DNA from: Acinetobacter sp. ANC 4204
GTDB taxonomy: Bacteria; Pseudomonadota; Gammaproteobacteria; Pseudomonadales; Moraxellaceae
DNA length: 64,000 bases
Reading direction: 5' to 3'
Assembly (NCBI RefSeq): GCF_002135205.1
Contig: NZ_NEFZ01000010.1
Span: 62,001 to 126,000 of the forward strand
The notes below the pieces were generated by a model. The model worked only from the letters and a program-made list of their open reading frames with translations, was not told the DNA's origin and ran no database searches. The translations under genes and the position numbers were made by a program. This document shows positions 36,841 through 44,751 of this stretch, one piece after another. The first letter of the stretch is position 1. The number at the start of each line of letters is the position of its first letter.

Positions 36841-38289
36841 TTAGTTAATCAATCGAATTGAATGTGGCTCTAGATAAGATTTCAATGTCTCGTTAATATC
36901 TAATTCACGTCCAATACCACTTTGCTTGATACCACCGAATGGCATACCAAGTTGTAGCGAATCGAAACTATGACTATTAATAAATGTGCTGCCTGCCTCA
37001 ATCTTCTGAGCAATTTCATAGGCACGTTCAATGTTGTCAGACCAAACTGAAGAACATAAACCTTGCTCATTATCATTGGCATATGCAATCGCTTGTTCAA
37101 CTGAATCATAACCAATCAATGGGATAATCGGTCCGAATTGTTCTTGTTGAACAATTTCTAAGGAGTTATCGAGAGTTTTCACAACATGCGGTAAAACGTA
37201 GTATCCCTTATCCCATTGTTCTGGATTCAGTTTTTGCCCTAATTCACGTACTTCACATTGATCTGATGCTTTTGCATTTTCAATAAATTTCTGCACGATT
37301 GACCACTGTTTTTTATTGTTAAGTGGCCCAAAATTTGCGTCAGCATCTAAGCCATGCCCAACTTTGTATTTATCCACTTCTTCACATACAAGATCAAAAT
37401 AATGATCAAGTTTATCTTTGGGTACATACACACGTTTTACCGCAAAACAGATTTGTCCGCTACGGGTAAATACACCTTTTAATAATTTTGGAAGAATCGC
37501 TTTAAAATCCGAGTCATCTAAAATAATAGCAGCGTCATTTCCACCTAATTCAAGTGTGACATCTTTAATCGATTGTGCTGCACTAGCCATAACGGCTGCA
37601 CCTGTTGCAGTACCACCCGTAAATGCAACTTTACGTATAAGAGGATGGCTGGTCATAAGATTGCCTACATCTGCATCACCATGCACAACATTGATCACAC
37701 CTTTAGGGAAGATTGCTGCAATTTTTGCTAACAATTGCGTTAATGCTAATGCCGCAAAAGGAGAGGGCTTTAACACTACGGTATTACCCGCCAATAAGAG
37801 TGGTCCAAGTTTCATCATGGTCAACACAATAGGCATGTTCCAAGGAACAATCGCTGAGATAACGCCTTTAGGCTTTTTGTGAATACGAATCCAACCGTTT
37901 TCTTCTGATATTTCTTTTGGAACCAAGAAGTCGTCTGGAGCTTGAGCATACATACTCATAACACCTGATCCTAAGTAAAAATCAGTTTCTGCTTCCCACA
38001 GCATACCGCCATGTTCAGAAACTAGTAGTTCCTTTAAATTATCTTTTTCTTGAAAAATGAGCTCAGATGCTTTTTTTAACAGTTCTTGTCTTTCAGCAAT
38101 TGGTGTGTCTTTCCATGTTTGAAAAGCTTTATGAGCCGCTTCAATTGCTTTATTGACATCATCGAGGCTGGTATTGCTAATCGTTCCGATTTGCTGGGTG
38201 GAATTTCCCGGATCATACACAGGTTGAATCTGGTCGGAAGGGGGTAAGAACTCTCCGTTTATAAAACCAGTTATTTGAACTTGTGACAT
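36841..38289 (-). CDS. NAD(P)-dependent aldehyde dehydrogenase
   Basis: A 482-residue aldehyde dehydrogenase with VPWNMPI in the cofactor pocket, FTGGTATG, catalytic Glu in LELGGND and catalytic Cys in RSGQICFAV. It is first in a two-gene minus-strand unit with the alcohol dehydrogenase, and divergent from a LysR gene 168 bp away, so alcohol-to-acid oxidation under LysR control is likely. It resembles the benzaldehyde/salicylaldehyde-type branch but the substrate is uncertain. Confidence 0.88.
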   Translation of the reverse strand: MSQVQITGFINGEFLPPSDQIQPVYDPGNSTQQIGTISNTSLDDVNKAIEAAHKAFQTWKDTPIAERQELLKKASELIFQEKDNLKELLVSEHGGMLWEAETDFYLGSGVMSMYAQAPDDFLVPKEISEENGWIRIHKKPKGVISAIVPWNMPIVLTMMKLGPLLLAGNTVVLKPSPFAALALTQLLAKIAAIFPKGVINVVHGDADVGNLMTSHPLIRKVAFTGGTATGAAVMASAAQSIKDVTLELGGNDAAIILDDSDFKAILPKLLKGVFTRSGQICFAVKRVYVPKDKLDHYFDLVCEEVDKYKVGHGLDADANFGPLNNKKQWSIVQKFIENAKASDQCEVRELGQKLNPEQWDKGYYVLPHVVKTLDNSLEIVQQEQFGPIIPLIGYDSVEQAIAYANDNEQGLCSSVWSDNIERAYEIAQKIEAGSTFINSHSFDSLQLGMPFGGIKQSGIGRELDINETLKSYLEPHSIRLIN

Positions 38290-38457
38290 ATGTGTTTCTC
38301 CTTGAAAGCACTCAGATCCATTCTGTAGTGTATCGATAGATTTAATATCTAGAAATTCAAAAATATGTATCTGATATTTTGAATTTAGATAATAATAGTC
38401 ACAATAATGGAGATAAAGTAAGCTTTTTTGAGAGCTTATATTTCATGGAGTGAAAGT

Positions 38458-39357
38458 ATGAGTGCCTACGATAAAGTAAGTGATTTAGAATTTTTTTTAA
38501 AAATTGTTGAAGCAGGCTCATTAACTCGCGCTGCAATACTGATGGAAAGCTCTTTACCGTCTATGAGTCGTCGTTTGTCTCAGTTGGAGCTACGCTTAGG
38601 GGTGAAACTAATTGATCGTAATGCGAGACGCTTCAAATTGACAGACAAGGGAGAATTTTTTTTAGAAAATACCCGACAAATTGTTTCGTTGATTGAGAAG
38701 ATGGAAAACAATTTACAAGCTGAACAAGAGTTTTTGACAGGTCGTCTAAGAATCGCCTGTTTGAATCAGTTTGGAAAACAATATTTAGCTGGCTGGATTG
38801 CAGAGTTTAATCAACTCTATCCCCATTTAAAGATTGAATTACTCCTGTCCGATTCTAAAGTAGATTTAATGGAACAAGAACTTGATTTTTCGTTCCAAAT
38901 TGAAGTTCCGCTAGAGCTTGATTATTGTGCAATACCTTTAATCGAAGGTAAAAAAATATATTGTGCTTCTCCTGAATACCTAGATAGATTTGGCATCCCC
39001 CTTAATCCTTATGATTTAAGAGACCACCGTTGTCTATGCCTCATCAGAAATCGTCATACTTTTAATGATTGGCCATTTTGGGATAATGGGAAAAATTTGA
39101 ATATTAAAGCCACCCCATACTTATCGAGTGATAGTAGTGAAGTAGTTCATAATTGGGTATTAAATGGTCTCGGGATTGCTTATAAATTAAACTGGGATAT
39201 CCAAAAAGATATTGCTTCTGGTGCAATTATTGAATGCTTGGAGACATTCAATCCGCTACATAAAAATTTATATCTGGTGTATCTAGCAAATAATCAATCA
39301 CAACTTAAATATATTCATTTTATTGATTTTATTGAAAGTAAATTTAAAAAAACATAA
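38458..39357 (+). CDS. LysR-family transcriptional regulator
   Basis: A 299-residue LysR protein with helix-turn-helix SLTRAAILMESSLPSMSRRLSQLELRLG near the N-terminus and an effector domain from about 90. The ATG at 38458 is used because GGAG lies 7 nt upstream; a TTG-started frame 10 codons longer has no ribosome site. Divergent from the aldehyde/alcohol dehydrogenase pair, its probable target. It is the last ordinary metabolic gene before the accessory island. Confidence 0.87.
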   Translation: MSAYDKVSDLEFFLKIVEAGSLTRAAILMESSLPSMSRRLSQLELRLGVKLIDRNARRFKLTDKGEFFLENTRQIVSLIEKMENNLQAEQEFLTGRLRIACLNQFGKQYLAGWIAEFNQLYPHLKIELLLSDSKVDLMEQELDFSFQIEVPLELDYCAIPLIEGKKIYCASPEYLDRFGIPLNPYDLRDHRCLCLIRNRHTFNDWPFWDNGKNLNIKATPYLSSDSSEVVHNWVLNGLGIAYKLNWDIQKDIASGAIIECLETFNPLHKNLYLVYLANNQSQLKYIHFIDFIESKFKKT

Positions 39358-39532
39358 GATATTGATGCTTTTAGAAAAGCATTAAAAAATGGTAACCGAG
39401 GTACTTATGAGTAATAAAGATATCCAGAAAAATTCACAATTGAAGCAGGACACAGAAAGGTCATAGCGTTAGCCCTATAGCCTATATGAATGACATATTT
39501 AATTAACTATTCAAATTTCTTCTTTTATCATG

Positions 39533-40741
39533 TCAATAACTTTTGGTACTAGGATATGGTGCCATAATGTTTGCGATTGAACGTTCTATAGATGTCCGTA
39601 ATCCATCGAATAATTGAACCTCATTAGATGTTTGAAGATAGTCCAATATATTTTCGCTAAAGGATTCTATGATTGCTTTGGGATTTCTGATTCTAAATTG
39701 GTCACTTTCAGCTAATTTGATGAGATGTGTAAGATCTGGAAATGCTTTACTACTAGCCAGTTTGAGGGCCATTTTATTATCAATTGATTTATAAATGAGT
39801 GTATGCGTAATATCAAAAGGTGGTGAAACAAAAATGTTCTTCATATCTGGGGAATATTGCAAAGCAAAGTTTTTAAGATGTGCATCGCCATTGCCGATTA
39901 AACAGTTGAATACAACGTATTTATAAATTTTTTCAACTTCAGCTGCGCTACGAGTATATAGATAGGTCGCTTTCAGAAGTGTTTCATAGCTACCTGCATA
40001 TTTCGCATTTGGGTCATTTGACTTTTTCATGAGCGTCGTAAAGTCTTCATAGCCTAGTTTTGTACCATCGCTGGATTTATCAAACCGCTCTACCACATAT
40101 GTTTCTAAATTTTCAGACAAATAAGTCTTTGGTGTCTCAAGTCCACAATGCGATGCAGCCTGCATACAGACAAATTCATTGACTGTGAGTAATGGAAACT
40201 CAGAATCAAACGACTTTACAATCAAATCCCTCTGTTGAACTGTTATATCCGTTTGAACAGTAGTAATAGCATTTGGAATGCTTACCTTGGGTTGCATACC
40301 AGCCAATGATGTCCTGAGATAGTATTTTTCTAATAGTTGTGGGAAAAGAGATTCTTTACTACGGTAGGATAGAATTTCACTTAAGCTCAAGGACTCAGCT
40401 TCGGGCAAATTTAACTCACTTTTGTATGAGAGCATTCCGATGCCTTGATCACCTTGCAGTGCCAATAAATACATATCATTGACCTTGGCATATCTTGAAA
40501 GCTTTTCAGCGATTAATCTACGATTAAACCCTTCAGGTAGGTTTTGAGCAAATATTGGGTGAATTGAGTCTGACGAATAACCATCCATGCCTCTTTGAGT
40601 CATAGTAAGTGATATATGTTGTTTTTCTTGTGTTGGCTGATAGTGGTGCACTGAACCATATGTCAATATGCCTAATTCAGCTTGATTAGCACACACTGTG
40701 ATATTGGTGATTTTGGCAGGAAGGTTGGTTTGTGTATTCAT
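39533..40741 (-). CDS. hipA: HipA-family toxin kinase
   Basis: A 402-residue Ser/Thr kinase-fold toxin of a type II toxin-antitoxin pair. An N-terminal HipA_N-like domain (about 1-105) precedes the kinase domain, whose phosphate-binding region is near TSLAGMQPKVS, with YVVERFD and the catalytic loop GNGDAHLKNFAL. HipA of E. coli phosphorylates glutamyl-tRNA synthetase and arrests translation. Its start overlaps the hipB stop by 4 bp (ATGA), indicating translational coupling. The pair opens the accessory island on its left side. Confidence 0.9.
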   Translation of the reverse strand: MNTQTNLPAKITNITVCANQAELGILTYGSVHHYQPTQEKQHISLTMTQRGMDGYSSDSIHPIFAQNLPEGFNRRLIAEKLSRYAKVNDMYLLALQGDQGIGMLSYKSELNLPEAESLSLSEILSYRSKESLFPQLLEKYYLRTSLAGMQPKVSIPNAITTVQTDITVQQRDLIVKSFDSEFPLLTVNEFVCMQAASHCGLETPKTYLSENLETYVVERFDKSSDGTKLGYEDFTTLMKKSNDPNAKYAGSYETLLKATYLYTRSAAEVEKIYKYVVFNCLIGNGDAHLKNFALQYSPDMKNIFVSPPFDITHTLIYKSIDNKMALKLASSKAFPDLTHLIKLAESDQFRIRNPKAIIESFSENILDYLQTSNEVQLFDGLRTSIERSIANIMAPYPSTKSY

Positions 40742-40998
40742 TCGTCATCTTCAGCAAACATATTTTCAATCTCATCCCAATGGGGTAGTGAATGTCGCTG
40801 TGGAGATACATCAAATTGTAAACCAACTGCATCAAGCACATGCTCAAATATGTCAAAAGAACCCATAAATCGCCCATTCTCGATCTCTGATATGGTGGTT
40901 TTATTGACAGTAGTTTTTTCTGAAAGTGTCTTTTGTGTATAGCCTAGCGCTTTTCTTGCTAAACGTATCTCTTGACCTATTTCTCTTCTAGAAGCCAT
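40738..40998 (-). CDS. hipB: HipB-like XRE antitoxin
   Basis: An 86-residue helix-turn-helix protein (GQEIRLARKALGYTQKTLSEKTTVNKTTISEIENGR) with a short C-terminal tail rich in acidic residues, as in antitoxins that plug the partner or are proteolysed. It precedes and overlaps hipA. It probably represses the operon by binding the repeated TGTTAGC-ATATAG sequences just upstream. Confidence 0.88.
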   Translation of the reverse strand: MASRREIGQEIRLARKALGYTQKTLSEKTTVNKTTISEIENGRFMGSFDIFEHVLDAVGLQFDVSPQRHSLPHWDEIENMFAEDDE

Positions 40999-41021
40999 AT
41001 GAGTTAATTGTTCCTAAAATA

Positions 41022-41074
41022 TGTTAGCTATATAGATAATATGAAACCATTTATACTCAATGTTAGCCATATAG
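41022..41074. promoter_or_regulatory. Direct-repeat operator before hipBA
   Basis: TGTTAGCTATATAG at 41022-41035 and TGTTAGCCATATAG at 41061-41074 differ at one base, are 39 bp apart, and the core GC(T/C)ATATAG is nearly palindromic. They lie 24 and 63 bp before the hipB start, suited to cooperative HipB binding. Confidence 0.6.
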
Positions 41075-41101
41075 CAAATTTTTTTATTAATATTTTCTTG
41101 A

Positions 41102-41302
41102 GATATATCTTTAGAAAAGCTTAAGAGTACTGAAAACTTAGATTCACACTTTAACGCCACTCATTGTATCTATAGTTTCGATAAAAACTCCCCCCTTAAT
41201 TTGATTGGCTCAAAGGCTTTACTTTTAACTGAAGAATACCTAATAGATTTAAAATTTAGTGATGACTTCTTTTTGATTAAATTGAATTTATTGCTGACAT
41301 AA
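41102..41302 (+). pseudogene. Open 66-codon fragment without a start codon
   Basis: Between hipB and the SIR2 gene one frame stays open from just after a TGA at 41099 to a TAA at 41300. Its conceptual product has protein-like composition (for example KALLLTEEYLIDLKFSDD), yet no ATG, GTG or TTG at a useful place. It may be the remnant 3' end of a lost island gene, or chance. No family is recognised. The rest of this gap should hold the SIR2-HerA promoter. Confidence 0.25.
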
Positions 41303-41408
41303 GTTTTTATTTCACTTATTATTTTTAGATAAAGAATTCGTAAGATGTGTACTGAGATAGGATAACAACCTAGTCTCGTACAGGTAAAGTATAAGAAGAG
41401 ATCATATC

Positions 41409-42422
41409 GTGTCTAATGTTAATTATGAAAAACAAGCACAAGATTATTACGGGAAGGCTCCCATTATAATTCTGGGCAGCGGAGCCTCTGCTGCACATGG
41501 GATGTCAGGCATGTGGGCGCTTGCGAAACATTTGATTGAAAAAACTGATGTTTCGGAATTATCTGAAGAGGAGTTAGAGTGTTGGGGGATTTTCTGCCAA
41601 AAACTTACAGATGGTGTAGATCTTGAGACTGCACTCCATCAGGTAAACGTATCGAAAGAGCTGACGAACAGGATCATTAACTCTACTTGGTCACTTATCA
41701 ATTTTGAAGATTGTAATGTTTTTGATAATGCACTTCAAAATACTGAAATGTTTCCATTAAGCCGCCTTCTTGAACACATGTTTGGGACAAGCAACAAAAC
41801 CATAAACATTATCACAACAAATTATGACCGCTTAGCAGAGTATGCCTGTGAACAAAGAAAAATTCATCATTATACTGGCTTCACACATGGATTTTTCCGT
41901 CAATTAGCCACTCCTAATGAGTTGACCTGCGCACGTAGAGTAAATATTTGGAAAGTACATGGTTCTCTAGATTGGTTTCAATCGCCATTTGAAGATACTA
42001 TTGCAATTTCTGGTATACAGAAAATACCTAATAAATACACTCCACAAATCGTGACCCCTGGAACTCAAAAATATCAGAAAACTCATTTTGAACCTTTTCG
42101 CTCCATTATTAATAGCGCTGATATTGCTATTAATCAAGCTGGTTCATATTTATGCATTGGATATGGATTTAATGATGAGCATATTCAGCCTAAACTCATG
42201 GCTAAATGTCATAGACAGAGAGCACCAGTCACCATAATTACATATTCGCTTTCTGATTCAGTTAGAAAACTTATCTTTGATGGAAGAGCACAAAATTACT
42301 TAGCAATAGAAAGAGGAGAAACAGATAACCAGTCTGTAGTCTATTCTTCACTAGGTGAAGCACCAATTATAGTAGAAAAGAACATCTGGAGTCTCGAAGG
42401 TTACCTGTCACTCATCATGTAG
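41409..42422 (+). CDS. SIR2-domain NADase of an anti-phage SIR2-HerA pair
   Basis: A 337-residue SIR2-like protein. GSGAS at residues 23-27 is the NAD-binding glycine motif, TTNYD (Asn137) and KVHGS (His183) hold the residues needed for NAD cleavage in defence sirtuins, and GYGFNDEHI is the late nucleotide-site motif. It starts with GTG, backed by AAGAAG 8 nt upstream. herA begins 9 bp after its stop. In known SIR2-HerA systems both proteins assemble and deplete NAD on infection. No regulator is adjacent. Confidence 0.85.
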   Translation: MSNVNYEKQAQDYYGKAPIIILGSGASAAHGMSGMWALAKHLIEKTDVSELSEEELECWGIFCQKLTDGVDLETALHQVNVSKELTNRIINSTWSLINFEDCNVFDNALQNTEMFPLSRLLEHMFGTSNKTINIITTNYDRLAEYACEQRKIHHYTGFTHGFFRQLATPNELTCARRVNIWKVHGSLDWFQSPFEDTIAISGIQKIPNKYTPQIVTPGTQKYQKTHFEPFRSIINSADIAINQAGSYLCIGYGFNDEHIQPKLMAKCHRQRAPVTIITYSLSDSVRKLIFDGRAQNYLAIERGETDNQSVVYSSLGEAPIIVEKNIWSLEGYLSLIM

Positions 42423-42431
42423 AGAAGCAAT

Positions 42432-44159
42432 ATGCCAATATTCAACTTTAGGGATGAAAATGCCCTTGGAAAGGTCGCATCTGTCGACACAACAAATGTT
42501 ATTGTGGAAGTGAATAATATCACTCATCTAAAACGACTACAGGTAAACCATCTAGCAGTACTTCAGAGCAGTCGACCTGGGCAACATCTCATTGGCCTCA
42601 TTACACAAGTAACTAGAAAGCGAGGGGTTGAAGATCTCACCAATGATGGAATTAATGATCAAAATTCTGAATTGAATCTTTGTCGTATCAGTTTAATTGG
42701 AACCATGCTAGATCGAGATGGAGCAAACGAAAATGTCTTTCGAAGAACACTAGAAAGTGTTCCTGAAATAGATGCGAATTGTTTCTCTCTTGAAGGAGAA
42801 AATCTCACTGGATTTATGCGCACACTTTCCAGTGTTTCAGCTGATGGAAATGCTTTGACACTCGGGAAATATACCTTGGACGAGAATGCGGTAGCGTATC
42901 TGAACGGGAATAAGTTCTTTCAACGTCATGCCTTCATTGGAGGAAGCACAGGTTCTGGGAAATCATGGACAACCGCAAAAATTATTGAGCAGATGTCTAG
43001 GCTTTCAACTGCAAATGCTATTGTTTTTGATCTTCATGGAGAATATGCACCATTGACAGAGCCAAGCATTCAGCATTTTAAAGTTGCTGGACCAGCTGAT
43101 GTTGAAGCTAAGCGCACTATTTCTGACAATGTGCTTTATCTTCCTTATTGGTTACTTTCTTATGAGGCATTGGTCTCCATGTTCGTGGATCGTAGTGATC
43201 AGAATGCACCTAATCAAGCGATGATTATGGCTCGTGAGATTAATCATGCAAAAAGAAAGTACCTTGAAGATAGTAGTCAACAGGATTTATTAAAACATTT
43301 TACTGTTGATAGTCCTGTTCCATTTGATCTCCATTTTCTTATGGAGCGATTAAATTCGATAAACGTTGAAATGATTCCTGGTGCTAGAGGTGAAAAACAA
43401 GGTGATTTCTTTGGGAAGCTTGCTCGCATGATTTCCAGACTTGAAAACAAGATTTCTGATAGACGCCTCGGGTTTATATTCAGTGGTGGAGGGGATATTC
43501 TTGATTTTGATTGGCTTGAAAAATTTGTTAGTTCAGTACTTGGTAGTACAGATGAAAATGGTAAGGCCGGTATCAAGATCATTAACTTTTCCGAAGTTCC
43601 TTCAGATGTGCTCCCTTTGATAGTATCCCTTGTGGCACGAGTCACATTTTCCGTACAGCAGTGGACTCCATCTGAACTTCGCCATCCAATTGCACTTCTC
43701 TGTGATGAAGCACATTTATATATGCCCCAGCGCAATATGGCAGACTCTGCCGATGATATTTCATTGGATATATTCGAGCGTATTGCAAAAGAAGGTCGTA
43801 AATATGGTGTTAGCTTAATTGTAATCAGCCAACGGCCATCTGAAGTTAATAAAACACTACTAAGCCAATGTAGCAACTTTGTGTCTATGCGATTGACCAA
43901 TGCAGAGGATCAAAGTGTTATCAAACGACTTCTTCCTGATAGCCTTGGTGGTTTTAGCGATATTCTTCCTACCCTAGATACTGGTGAAGCTTTGGTAGTT
44001 GGTGATGCAAGTTTATTGCCGAGCCGTATCAGAATCGATGAGCCGAAGAATAAGCCGAATAGTGGTACTGTTAATTTTTGGGATGAATGGCAAAAACCTG
44101 TTAAAGAAAAACGTTTATTTGCTGCTATAGATAACTGGCGGAAACAAAATATTCAATAA
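42432..44159 (+). CDS. HerA-like hexameric ATPase/translocase of the SIR2-HerA pair
   Basis: A 575-residue HerA/FtsK-superfamily ATPase. The N-terminal HAS-barrel-like region (about 1-150) precedes Walker A GGSTGSGKSWT at 170-180, Walker B ALLCDEAHLYMP near 420 and the HerA sensor region SQRPSEVNKTLLSQCSNFVSMRLTN. It forms rings that pair with the SIR2 effector. Its last 40 bp, the terminator and the next gene are copied in inverted form at 53.0-53.8 kb. Confidence 0.87.
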   Translation: MPIFNFRDENALGKVASVDTTNVIVEVNNITHLKRLQVNHLAVLQSSRPGQHLIGLITQVTRKRGVEDLTNDGINDQNSELNLCRISLIGTMLDRDGANENVFRRTLESVPEIDANCFSLEGENLTGFMRTLSSVSADGNALTLGKYTLDENAVAYLNGNKFFQRHAFIGGSTGSGKSWTTAKIIEQMSRLSTANAIVFDLHGEYAPLTEPSIQHFKVAGPADVEAKRTISDNVLYLPYWLLSYEALVSMFVDRSDQNAPNQAMIMAREINHAKRKYLEDSSQQDLLKHFTVDSPVPFDLHFLMERLNSINVEMIPGARGEKQGDFFGKLARMISRLENKISDRRLGFIFSGGGDILDFDWLEKFVSSVLGSTDENGKAGIKIINFSEVPSDVLPLIVSLVARVTFSVQQWTPSELRHPIALLCDEAHLYMPQRNMADSADDISLDIFERIAKEGRKYGVSLIVISQRPSEVNKTLLSQCSNFVSMRLTNAEDQSVIKRLLPDSLGGFSDILPTLDTGEALVVGDASLLPSRIRIDEPKNKPNSGTVNFWDEWQKPVKEKRLFAAIDNWRKQNIQ

Positions 44160-44165
44160 TTCTAA

Positions 44166-44194
44166 AAGTCATTGGGGTATAGCCCCAATGACTT
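44166..44194. terminator. Bidirectional terminator between herA and the MbcA-like gene
   Basis: AAGTCATTGGGG and CCCCAATGACTT form a 12-bp stem; downstream on the plus strand the sequence is AATTATTTCTATTTTT. It lies between two convergent genes. A mutated copy is in the inverted repeat at about 53696-53723. Confidence 0.8.
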
Positions 44195-44225
44195 AATTAT
44201 TTCTATTTTTTAGAGGGAATTCACT

Positions 44226-44558
44226 TTATTTCAAAATCTCTAGAAACGTTAACACTGCAATTAAGCCTTCAGAATCTTTTATCTGCTCAGCAGGAATACC
44301 GCCTGTTCCTTTATTAAAGTTTTTCATAAAATGTTGAATCAGCCTAATATCGTTACCATTTAAAGCATGTAAGGATTTGAAGATTCGGATGAGTATTAAC
44401 GCCCTCTGACCAGATTCAGATATTGGATCTATTTCCGAATTACAACTTAATCTAAGATCAACCCCAAGAACAGTTACAAGGTCATCTTGACTAACTTCTA
44501 GAAAATCAGCAGCTTTTAATACGGCTTTTACTAGAACCTCATTTCCGTTCATGCTCAT
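44226..44558 (-). CDS. DUF2384/MbcA-ParS-type antitoxin-like protein
   Basis: A ~110-residue protein. The first half is a helical DNA-binding-like region (VLKAADFLEVSQDDLVTVLGVDL) and the second half has the RIFKSLHALNG...GGIPAEQIKDSEGLIAVLTFLEIL pattern of the Xre/MbcA/ParS toxin-binding domain. The start at 44558 is chosen because the duplicate gene at 53326 begins at the equivalent position. The usual RES-domain toxin partner is absent on both sides, so it may regulate the neighbouring defence genes or be an orphan antitoxin. The family assignment is by motif shape. Confidence 0.6.
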   Translation of the reverse strand: MSMNGNEVLVKAVLKAADFLEVSQDDLVTVLGVDLRLSCNSEIDPISESGQRALILIRIFKSLHALNGNDIRLIQHFMKNFNKGTGGIPAEQIKDSEGLIAVLTFLEILK

Positions 44559-44751
44559 AAAAAATACTACTCTAAAAGTTGTATATAAATTATTATTAAA
44601 ACTCATTATAACGAGTATATTTGAACTGTGCCAAGTATCCTATACAGTAAACGGAACTCAATTATAAGTAGCCATATGCGCCACATATAGTCAAAAATAT
44701 TAAAAATCTACTTAACTAAATAAAAATAGAATTTTTCTACAATGAGGTTAT

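Noticed and set aside
39407-39466. A 19-codon open frame starting MSNKDIQKNSQ at the island's left edge
   Set aside because: Too short and unlike known proteins; it could be a truncated gene start but cannot be supported.
39501-39517. AATTAACTATTCAAATT near the hipA end resembles a reversed TnsB repeat
   Set aside because: A single imperfect match without the neighbouring copies or a TGT terminus; most likely chance in AT-rich DNA.
41335-41362. AATTCGTAAGATGTGTA resembles a XerC arm and dif centre
   Set aside because: The XerD half does not match, so it is not a credible second dif or pdif site.
43277-43900. 207-codon open frame on the minus strand within herA
   Set aside because: It lies entirely inside an intact, well-recognised gene and has no ribosome site or family features.
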